From Cupriavidus pauculus (GTDB taxonomy: Bacteria; Pseudomonadota; Gammaproteobacteria; Burkholderiales; Burkholderiaceae): 64,000 bases of DNA. A model generated the notes under the pieces. That model was not told the origin of the DNA. It worked only from the letters and a program-made list of their open reading frames with translations, and did no database searches. This document shows, in pieces, positions 16,390 through 25,000 of the stretch. The stretch covers positions 1-64,000 of the forward strand of contig NZ_BPUO01000005.1 of assembly GCF_022179805.1 (NCBI RefSeq), written 5' to 3'. A program made the translations under genes and the position numbers. Within the stretch, counting starts at the first letter, position 1, and every line of letters starts with the position of its first letter.

Positions 16390-16442
16390 TACCGCCCCCG
16401 AAGGGTTCCTTTGCCACCTGGACCATCGGACCGTTGCCGGCC
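16390..16442. repeat. 53-bp dispersed repeat, copy 2
   Basis: This aligns without gaps to 3665-3717 with 45 of 53 matches. It overlaps nothing coding and starts two bases after the XRE stop codon. Confidence 0.65.
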
Positions 16443-16538
16443 GCGACGTTCGAACGTCGGCTTCGGCTCACTCATTTACGTTCTAAGGTGCCCGATGCAA
16501 GTATGAAAGTGTTCACGCGAATCAATGCCGCCGCTGCG

Positions 16539-17810
16539 CTATTTCTCGGCTGGTAGGGCACGCGGCAAGGCAAATCCTGGTGGCGCCTTAGCCCAAGGGT
16601 ATCCCTTCAAAGTCATTTGATAGGCGGCGTCATAGAGAGCACGCATGTAGTCAGTATCGAACTCTTCCTTGTGGGGCGCGTTAAAGCTTGCGGGGATGAA
16701 AGCAAGATTGAAGTCGACTCCATCGCGACTGGCAGTCGCATAGATGCGATAAAGATCGCCAACGCCTTGGCTTTGGATCATCGATGCGACCGCGCGAGAG
16801 GCTATGCTCATCGTAGAACGTTCCACCTCCGCCCAGTCTGCGTCGAGTCGAGCGTTGCGAATAATGTAAAGCTTGCGCTCGCGACGGACGCCGATCGAAG
16901 CTGCCTCCTCTTGTACCCGCAAGGTCGCCGGGTAGACGAAAACCTGAGCTACGACGCCTCCATCGACGTGCATTTCCTGGTAAGCGGCGCCATTGGCTTC
17001 CACGTTTATCATCATCGGCGGAAAGGCGCCTGGAATCGAAGTGGAAGCGACTAGCACTTTTATAAACAGGTCCAAAGCTTTGGGACCGCCGTAGGTCGCA
17101 ATCTTGCCCATGTCCCAAATTATTCCGCGGCGTGCATCAAGGTCCGTCGTGGCGACCAATAACATGCGGCCTTTGGCGTACTCGGCTGCAATCTCCTTGA
17201 GCAGGTCCTCCGTCACGAATTTTCGTGTCAGTGTCAGCAGCGGTCGGTTATCGGCCATGGCATCGCTTAGCACGCCTCCGAGAAAGCTTCGCTGTTCCAG
17301 GACGTCCTTCGGGGAAATAGTCGTGTAGACCTGCTTCAGCGTCGAGTCGTACTTCGCTCCGAGAAAAGCGAAAGGCGCAATCAGCGCGCCGGTGCTTATG
17401 CCGGTGACCAGCTTGAACTCCGGCCGTGTTCCCGTCTCATTCCATGCATTCAACAAGCCTGCGGCAAATGCCCCATTGTCGCCCCCACCCGAAATCGCAA
17501 GGAAAACTGCCTGCGGCATCTGTCCAGTCACCCCCTGTCCGCCGAGATATTCCCTTTCCCGCTTCAGAGCGTCAAAAGCCGCTTTGGTCAGTTCCGGGGC
17601 ATCCGCCCCCGCAACGTAACGTACACCGGGCATGCCAGGAATTTCAGCAATTCCGGTTACTTCGTGTGGAACGGCTGGCAATCGTCCGGGCGTCGTTGAA
17701 CACCCTTGCAGCGCAAGCATGAAAGCGATGGATAGGCCGAAAAAAAAGGAGCCGGCGCTTAGCTTGTTCGCGGCAAATGCATTCAACGGCACTACGAAGA
17801 GTTTGCTCAT
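16539..17810 (-). CDS. Patatin-like phospholipase, predicted lipoprotein
   Basis: This 423-residue patatin-family serine lipase has a signal sequence ending in a lipobox (LALQGC, Cys37), so it is probably anchored to a periplasm-facing membrane. The catalytic dyad is visible: Ser in GISTGAL (near residue 145) and Asp in the HVDGG motif (near 276). The glycine-rich oxyanion loop SGGGDNGAF lies about residue 107-115. Its start follows a GGAGAGCAAGAGC site. The gene stands alone between the XRE relic and the SulP operon. The substrate is a phospholipid or other acyl ester by family; nothing in the context narrows it. Confidence 0.85.
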   Translation of the reverse strand: MSKLFVVPLNAFAANKLSAGSFFFGLSIAFMLALQGCSTTPGRLPAVPHEVTGIAEIPGMPGVRYVAGADAPELTKAAFDALKREREYLGGQGVTGQMPQAVFLAISGGGDNGAFAAGLLNAWNETGTRPEFKLVTGISTGALIAPFAFLGAKYDSTLKQVYTTISPKDVLEQRSFLGGVLSDAMADNRPLLTLTRKFVTEDLLKEIAAEYAKGRMLLVATTDLDARRGIIWDMGKIATYGGPKALDLFIKVLVASTSIPGAFPPMMINVEANGAAYQEMHVDGGVVAQVFVYPATLRVQEEAASIGVRRERKLYIIRNARLDADWAEVERSTMSIASRAVASMIQSQGVGDLYRIYATASRDGVDFNLAFIPASFNAPHKEEFDTDYMRALYDAAYQMTLKGYPWAKAPPGFALPRALPAEK

Positions 17811-18173
17811 GCTCTTGCTCTCCTCGAAACGGATTCATTTTCTGTCTGCGTAGCCCCTGTTTCACTGGGTCGACCTCTGAAGTGGAGTTTAGGGTAATCG
17901 CTTTTTTTTGCACCAGCTCTTGCGATCTGGAATTGATTTTCATTACGAATTAATATTCGCGACTCAGCAGTTCCCCGGCCGTAGACGTACGGCAACCGGG
18001 TCGACGGCCGATATCGCGCGATCAATCCGACCCTCCCTAGGGCAATACTTTTATAACAATCGATGGACCAATCGCCTTTACTTCATAGAGAAGCACAACC
18101 GCGACGGTTTTGAGTGAGCGCCAGCATCCGACAGGTCGCGAACTGTAAGGAGATCTCTGAGGGGAGAGGTGCC
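17811..18173. other. Divergent intergenic region, patatin gene / SulP gene
   Basis: No coding feature is supported. The AT-rich part (17880-18070) would contain promoters for both neighbours. I see no convincing operator or repeat. Confidence 0.4.
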
Positions 18174-19952
18174 GTGGGCAGAAACGCTTCTAAGCCCGAT
18201 AAGCCGGGACCCGCTGTCGGCATCCAAGACGAGACGATTGTCGTCCGCAAATGGCATGAGGTGCTCCCTCCTAGTCGCTGGCTGCCCGCCTACGAGCCGC
18301 AGTGGCTGCGGCGCGACATCCTCGCGGGAGTGACGCTGGCAGCCTATGGCATTCCGGTTTCCCTTGCCTATGCGTCGCTAGCCGGCCTGCCCCCGCAGTA
18401 CGGCATCTATTGCTATCTGGTCGGCGGTATTGCCTATGCGCTCTTCGGCACCTCGCGCCAACTCGCCATAGGGCCGACGTCGGCGATCTCGATGCTGGTG
18501 GGCGTCACGGTTGCGGGTATGGCGGGGGGCGATCCGGGGCGCTGGGCCTCCATCGCGGCCCTGACGGCGCTGCTGATCGCCATCATGTGCGTTGTGGCAT
18601 GGCTCTTCCGGCTGAGCTCGCTCGTGAATTTCATCAGCGAGACGATTCTGCTCGGTTTTAAAGCTGGCGCAGCGCTAATCATCGCATTAACCCAGCTTCC
18701 CAAGCTGTTCGGAGTCAAGGGTGGCGGGGAATCATTTTTTGACCGGATCGCCGTCCTCGCCGGACAGATTCCCGACGCCAACCTGGCCGTACTCGCCTTC
18801 GGACTAGCCGCACTGGCCATTCTGCTGTTGGGCGAGAAATATCTGCCGGGGCGGCCGGTGGCACTGGTCGTTGTGGTGCTCTCCATCGTCATTCTGTCGG
18901 TGACGCCGTTGAGTGCGCTGGGCTTCAAGGTCGTTGGCGCGCTGCCGCAAGGGCTGCCGTCGTTCCAACGCCCGGGACTACAGCCGAGCGATGTGGATGG
19001 GGTGATCCCGTTGGCGTTTGCGTGCCTGCTGCTTTCCTATGTGGAAAGCGTGTCAGCAGCGCGTGCGCTCGCGCAGGCGCACGGCGAGGAGATCGATCCG
19101 CGTCAGGAATTGCTCGGGCTCGGTGCAGCGAACCTGGCGGCAGGGCTGTTTCAAGCCTATCCGGTCGCGGGGGGCCTGTCGCAGTCGTCAGTCAACGACA
19201 AGGCCGGTGCCCGTACGCCGCTCGCACTGGTATTCGCCTCCGTGACGATAGGTCTGTGCCTGATGTTCCTGACCGGCCTGCTTGCCAACCTACCGAATGT
19301 GGTGCTCGCTGCCATCGTGCTGGTGGCTGTCAAGGGGCTAATCAACATTGCAGAGTTGCGCCACCTCTGGCGCGTGAGCCGCTTCGAGTTTTGGGTGGCG
19401 ATGGTGGCATTCGCTGCCGTCCTGCTGCTGGGCATCCTGAAAGGGGTTGTCGTGGCGGTGCTGGTGTCGATGTTGCTACTGGTTCGACGCGCAGCGCACC
19501 CGCACGTGGCTGTGCTCGGCCGCATCCCTGGCACGCGGATCTTCTCCGACCTGGAGCGCCACTCGGACAACCGGCCGGCTGCGGGCGTACTGGTCCTCCG
19601 CCCGGAGGCCTCGCTGCTCTATTTCAACGTCGAGCACGTGCGCGCAGCCATCCGGTTTCGCGTGCGAACTGGCGCCGGGCTGGTGCGGCTGGTGATCTGC
19701 GATCTCTCCCTGAGCCCCGTCGTCGACTTGGCAGCAGCGCGGATGCTATCGACGCTCTGCCACGAACTGGTGACGAAAGGCATCGCGTTTCGTCTCGTGG
19801 GCGCACACGCCGGGGCGCGCGACATGCTGCGCGCCGAGGGGCTCGAAGAAGAGGCAGGAAGTCTCGACCGCCGGCTGACGGTTGCCGATGCGGTCGATGA
19901 GTTTCAGGCTGAGGCTGGCAATGTCGCCATTCCGATGCGGACACAACTGTAA
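18174..19952 (+). CDS. SulP-family inorganic anion transporter with STAS domain
   Basis: This is an inner-membrane SLC26/SulP-type anion transporter (sulfate, bicarbonate or similar). I prefer the GTG at 18174 because GGGGAGAGG lies directly before it; a GTG at 18114 in the same frame lacks a site. The 592-residue product has the SulP signature region (YGIYCYLVGGIAYALFGTSR, then LAIGPTSAISMLVG), about 10-12 membrane segments to residue about 430, and a cytoplasmic STAS domain after residue about 465. The substrate is not given by sequence. A sulfatase operon elsewhere in the window makes sulfate reasonable, but it is 28 kb away. The DUF2252 relic and the outer-membrane transporter follow on the same strand. 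Confidence 0.88.
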   Translation: MGRNASKPDKPGPAVGIQDETIVVRKWHEVLPPSRWLPAYEPQWLRRDILAGVTLAAYGIPVSLAYASLAGLPPQYGIYCYLVGGIAYALFGTSRQLAIGPTSAISMLVGVTVAGMAGGDPGRWASIAALTALLIAIMCVVAWLFRLSSLVNFISETILLGFKAGAALIIALTQLPKLFGVKGGGESFFDRIAVLAGQIPDANLAVLAFGLAALAILLLGEKYLPGRPVALVVVVLSIVILSVTPLSALGFKVVGALPQGLPSFQRPGLQPSDVDGVIPLAFACLLLSYVESVSAARALAQAHGEEIDPRQELLGLGAANLAAGLFQAYPVAGGLSQSSVNDKAGARTPLALVFASVTIGLCLMFLTGLLANLPNVVLAAIVLVAVKGLINIAELRHLWRVSRFEFWVAMVAFAAVLLLGILKGVVVAVLVSMLLLVRRAAHPHVAVLGRIPGTRIFSDLERHSDNRPAAGVLVLRPEASLLYFNVEHVRAAIRFRVRTGAGLVRLVICDLSLSPVVDLAAARMLSTLCHELVTKGIAFRLVGAHAGARDMLRAEGLEEEAGSLDRRLTVADAVDEFQAEAGNVAIPMRTQL

Positions 19953-19971
19953 TAGAACGAAAGGATGCCCC

Positions 19972-20453
19972 ATGGCCAAGGCAGACAGGACCCTGCGCAA
20001 CGGCACAAAAGCCCCCGCGTCCGCTTACCTGACCGCGGACGAGCGCGCCGCCAAAGGCCGGGCCCTGCGTGACACTGTGCCGCCCTCTTCGCAATCCGGC
20101 CGGACGCCAGCCCCGGAGCATCGCGACCCAGTGACGCTCCTGGAGCAATCGAACGCCGGCCGGATGATGGAACTGGTCCCTATCCGCTTCGGCCGTATGT
20201 TGGCGTCGCCCTTTGCCTTCTACCGGGGCGCGGCGGCGATCATGGCAGCCGAACTGCGAGCTCGCCCACGAGTGATGCCCGTGTGCAGGCCTGTGGCGAT
20301 GCGCACCTCATGAATTTCGGCGGCTTCGCCACGCCGCAGCGCAACATCATTCGATATCAACGATCTCGACGAGACGCTCCCTGCACCCTTTAATTGGGAC
20401 GTGAAGCGTCTTGCGGCAAGCATCGTCATCGCCGCCAGGGCCTTCATGACGGA
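19972..20453 (+). pseudogene. Truncated, frameshifted DUF2252 protein
   Basis: From ATG 19972 the first 95 codons match the N-terminus of DUF2252 proteins (HRDPVTLLEQSNAGRMMELV, then PIRFGRMLASPFAFYRGAAA). The frame then breaks near 20262-20270. In the next frame VQACGDAHLMNFGGFATPQR follows, and after a second shift near 20349, DINDLDETLPAPFNWDVKRL. The family is normally more than 400 residues, so the C-terminal two thirds are deleted at about 20450. DUF2252 proteins have unknown function, with kinase-like motifs. The gene sits 19 bp after SulP. Confidence 0.8.
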
Positions 20454-20465
20454 GAGGAGACACTG

Positions 20466-21395
20466 ATGCCAAGGTGGGACCGGTCTACCGCATGTGCCAT
20501 TTGGGGGCGATGTCTGTTGCCTTGCTTTGGCGCGTTTGCCGACGGCTGCATGGGTCAGGAACTCGAACCGCGCGCCTATTCGGCGGCACCGGTTGGCACG
20601 CATTTCCTGCTTGCAACGTATGCACGTCTGGGCGGCGATGTACTGACCGACCCCTCCCTGCCCATTACCGACGTCAAGTCGAAGATCGACGTCTTCGCAC
20701 TGGGTTATCTGCAGGTGTTCGACCTGCTTGGCAGGACGGCTTCCGTTGGCGTCGTACTACCCTACTCCCGCGCAAACGTCGCAGGAAATGTATTCGACGC
20801 GCCGAACAGCGTCTATCGTGCCGGCCTCGGCGACGCGTATCTCCGTCTCGCGGTCAACCTTTTGGGTGGTCCCGCCAGGACGTCCTCCGAGTTTGCGAGG
20901 CATCCGCAGGCTCCTATCCTGGGAACGAGCCTGACAGTGGTCACGCCGAGTGGGCAGTATCACGCGGACAGGCTCATCAACATCGGTGCGAACCGTTGGG
21001 CATTCAAGCCAGAAGTTGGGGTGTCGGCACCGTTTGGCAACTGGTTCGCCGAAGGGTCGTTTGGTATCTGGTTCTTTACCGATAACAATGAATTTCTGGG
21101 GAGCAGGCGACGCCAGCAAAGTCCGCTAGCGGTCGCACAATTGCATGGTGGATACCAATTCCGTCCAGGTCTTTGGCTCGCTGCTGATGCGGGCTTGTAT
21201 AGCGGCGGCAATACGACAGTGGATGGCGTGCACAACGATGATCGTCGCACCAATACTCGGTACGGATTGACGCTATCGGTGCCCTTCGCTGCAAACTGGT
21301 CGGGGAAAATCAGTGCCTCCAAAGGCTGGATCACGCGTGCCGGTGGCGATTACAAGGCAATCTCACTGACCGTTCAATATCGCTGGATTGACTAA
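20466..21395 (+). CDS. Outer-membrane transporter-like protein (Phenol_MetA_deg family)
   Basis: The 309-residue protein starts at ATG 20466 after GGAGAGGAG, has a Cys/Ala-rich signal peptide, and reads as a beta-barrel with alternating strands and a C-terminal aromatic end (VQYRWID). This matches the PF13557 family of putative outer-membrane meta-pathway phenol-degradation-like transporters. Characteristic segments are PVGTHFLLATYARLGGDVL and LGDAYLRLAVNLLGGP. It is the third gene of the SulP unit and would sit in the outer membrane. The ligand is unknown. Confidence 0.7.
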   Translation: MPRWDRSTACAIWGRCLLPCFGAFADGCMGQELEPRAYSAAPVGTHFLLATYARLGGDVLTDPSLPITDVKSKIDVFALGYLQVFDLLGRTASVGVVLPYSRANVAGNVFDAPNSVYRAGLGDAYLRLAVNLLGGPARTSSEFARHPQAPILGTSLTVVTPSGQYHADRLINIGANRWAFKPEVGVSAPFGNWFAEGSFGIWFFTDNNEFLGSRRRQQSPLAVAQLHGGYQFRPGLWLAADAGLYSGGNTTVDGVHNDDRRTNTRYGLTLSVPFAANWSGKISASKGWITRAGGDYKAISLTVQYRWID

Positions 21396-22002
21396 GTTGA
21401 AGGGACTGTGGGCTCTGTTGAGAGCCCGTGGACAATAACACTCGGAGTGGAACAACTGATTGGACGGCGATTACGCCGTTGATGATGGACAAGCATGAGC
21501 ACGGGAGGAACGCCGATCAGAGAAATCGCTGTTCATCCGGCTGGCAACAGCATGTTGATTGCGCACGGAACGGTGGCGGTCTCCATGCTCGTGAACGTCG
21601 ACAAGTCCATTTCCGGTTCAGGAAATGGAATCGGCAGTGGAAGCGTGCCGCTCACGACGATTGCTGTGTCGCCAGATCGCCGAACGGTGCCGATATGGGT
21701 CGGCCCTCGGCGTCAAGCCGCGTGACGGCCCGCTTCGTTCGCATCGCTGATGTTCGCAAAACCCATCACTAAACCACGCGGCGTGTCCCGCATACGGCCG
21801 CGCGCATACCAGATCGAAAGCGGCAACACTGCAAGTCCCGCCTGTCAACTGGTACCGCAGCAAACGCTGCTTGCAGTCGGGCGTTTGAATGTCGGCTCCG
21901 CAAGCTTTCTAGGACAACCTCAGTTCCGAGCCGCGTGGTTTGCTAAAGTGGTGCGATATAAAGATGGAACCCGCAAGAGCGGCCCGCGCGCGCTGCGTAT
22001 CG
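21396..22002. other. 607-bp stretch with possible beta-propeller debris
   Basis: No intact gene. A short frame at 21495-21725 contains REIAVHPAGNSMLIAHG and TTIAVSPDRRTV, which look like two blades of a beta-propeller repeat, so it may be a fragment of a larger deleted protein. The remainder (21730-22000) shows nothing I recognise. Confidence 0.3.
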
Positions 22003-25000
22003 CTATGAAACAGATGGAAGGGCCGGTACTGTGAATTGAAAGATAGCGCCGCGGGGCCCGTTCTCGCTCGCCCACAATCGGCCTCCGTGTGCCTCGATGA
22101 TTGAACGGCAGATGGACAGTCCCATCCCTAGACCTGTGGACTTCGTGGTGTAGAAGGGCGCGAAAAGCTGTTCTGCGCCGTCCGGGCCAAAGCCTGGCCC
22201 CGAATCGCTCACCGCCACGAGCACGTAGCCAGCATCCGCTGTCTTCGTACGGATCACGCATTCCCGCACGCCGTCGCTAACTCCACTCATCGACTCCATC
22301 GCATTGATGCACAGGTTGAGGAGGACTTGCTGCAACCGCACCCGATCGCCCTCGATGAGTGGTAGTCCGTCCGCGAGATGTGTCTGCACCGAGGCACCAT
22401 GCTTCCAAGCTTCGCCACGGGTAAGCTCGATAACCTCAAGGATTGCCTTGTTGATATCCAGCGGTTCCTTCTGTGGCGGCGCTTTCTTGACGAGTGCAAG
22501 GATGCGGCCGACCACGTCGCCCGCCCGATTAGTATCTTTAATGATACGGCCGAGCACCTGCTCGACCTCATAGAGGTCAGGTGGCTGGGCGCGCAGCCAT
22601 CGCAGTCCGGTCTGGGCGTTGGTGATTGTCGCGGCGATCGGTTGGTTGACTTCATGAGCAATCGAGGCTGTGAGCTGCCCCATGGTCGCAACACGGTTTG
22701 CGTGCGCCAGCTCCGTCTGCGCCTCGCGATAGCGCCGCTCGCTCTCGCGGGCCTTCTCCTCCGCCTGCTTGCTCTCGGTCAGATCAAGTACGAAAGCCAC
22801 ACCTTCCTTGCGGCTTGCTTCGAACGCGGCCGCACCCAGCATGACAGGCACGCGGCTACCGTCCCTCTTGAGGTACTCCTTCTGAAAGGTCTGCGCCCGC
22901 CCCGTCTCCGCGATCTCTCGCAGCGCGCGTTCGTCGCCCTCGCGCCATTCCGGCGGCGTCAGATCCGTCCAGCGCAATCGTTCCGTGACAAGATCGTCAC
23001 GCTGGTATCCCACCATGCGAAGAAATGCGTCATTGGCCTCGAGAATCTCGCCACTTGCATTCCACAATATGATCCCGATGATGTTCGCGTCGACGAGGCG
23101 CCGAATTTTCTCTTCGCGCTTCGCAACGTCGCGGTACAAGCGGGCAATTTCCAGCGAAATGGCCGCCTGCGAGACCACCAGCCTCAGTACCGCGATGCGT
23201 GCAGGGGTGAACACGCGGGTAGTGAGATTGTTCTCGAGGTAAAGCGCACCGGTGAGCTTTGCCTGATTCATCAATGGTAGGCAGAGAATGGATCGAGTGC
23301 GATGTTGTCTAATGTAGGGATCCGCAGCAAATGAGGAATCTTCTACGGCATCGTCTAGGATGATGCTCTCCCGGGTCCGCAGGACGTAATAAAGAACGGA
23401 CTCCGGCAGCGCTGCCGGAGTCACGGGCGCGTCGCGCAGGTGCACGGCGACCCTTTCGCCACCCGTCGTTGCCTCTGCGGCGATGCGTTGTTCGCCCTCT
23501 TCCGGAAGAATCAACAGACCTCGTTCAGCGCCGGCATGTTCGATCGCCGTACGCATGACCGTCTCAATCAGCTTATCGAGGACGATGTCTCCAGAGACCG
23601 CTTGCGACACCTTGATTACGGTCGCGAGATCGAGGTGTTCGACCGGAGTCGCGATCGTGCCCGTTGAACCGGACGCCAACTCTCCCGTTCTCAGGTGCGG
23701 ATACGCCTGCTCGAGTTGCCGCACCTTTCCATCGGCCCGCCAACGCGAGTAGCAATAGCGAGCGTTTTGCAAATAGGCCTCGGCGATGACTTCGAATTCG
23801 CGCGCCGCGTAGAATCGCGCGGCGATTTCGTTGGCAAGGGCCTCAACGTGCCAGAAGCCATTTGCATGGGCCGAGCGGATGGCCAGTTGATAAAGGCGCA
23901 TCGCATCAAAACTGCGGTTTTCGATCCGGGCGATCTCCGCGTCCACCAGCGCGGCGCGGCTCTCGAAATTCTCCGGGCAATGCTCGGCCCAGACCTTCAG
24001 CTGCCGGTGGTGCACAGTCAGAGTATTCATGTGCTCCGACCGCTCGCCGGACGCGGCGGAGTCGCAGCAGGCCGCGTGGGACAGCGCCCCGTAAAAATAA
24101 TATTCGGCTTCCTCAAAGAATGACGTCGTGGTCCAGAGCAGCGTTTTCGCTTTCGCTGCGGAGTCCAAAGCCGTGACATGGTCGCCAGCAATACAGCGCG
24201 ACTGCAACTTCCGGATCCAGTACCAGCAGGCAGCGAACGCCAGGCCTGGGTTACTGGAGAGATGGTCCTCGGTGCGATGCTCGTTGAACTGCCCGTCGTC
24301 AAGGCAGCCGAATGTCGGCGTCGAGCCGCGGAGCATCCGCATCAGCGCGAGTTGCGTCGTGATCAAGGCAAGACCGAACCGCGCCTTGTCGACGAACGCG
24401 AGGCCGTGTTCGGCTTCGCTTTGGACCTCGGGCAGTGGCCCACCGGCGAAGAGCTGGGCCGCGTTGAGATGGCAGCTCGCCCCGACTGCGAATACGGGAT
24501 CTCCAATCCGGTTCGCTTCTTCAAACGAGCGGCGCAGCAGTTCCCGGCACGCCGCCACGTGTTTCATCCAGGGCATGACAAAATGCGCAAAACAAACTAA
24601 GGTTCGCGCCTCGAAACGCTTGAGCCCGCGCAGTCCGACGAGGTCATAGCCGAGTTGGCCGAATCGAAATCCGGCCTGGTAGTCGCCGAAGCGCGGTCCG
24701 GCAATCCTGGCGAGCTGGACATAGGCGAGACAGGAGGCATCACAGTTGCCGCGCTCTAGGCTGAGACTGATCGCCTTGCAGATCATCAGAGAAGCCAGGT
24801 TCTCATCCGTAAATACTGCTGGCGGCGTAAGCTTACTTAGAACGTCGAGAGCAGCCAGGGTTGCCGGATCCTCCATCAGCGGCAAATCAATTAAATCGTC
24901 GATGGTCCGATCCCTAAGCGCAGACCAAATGCGTTCGTATTCGCGTCGTACCTCGCTATCTTTCGGATGGGGAGTCCACGCGATACCAAAATGCCGGAGA

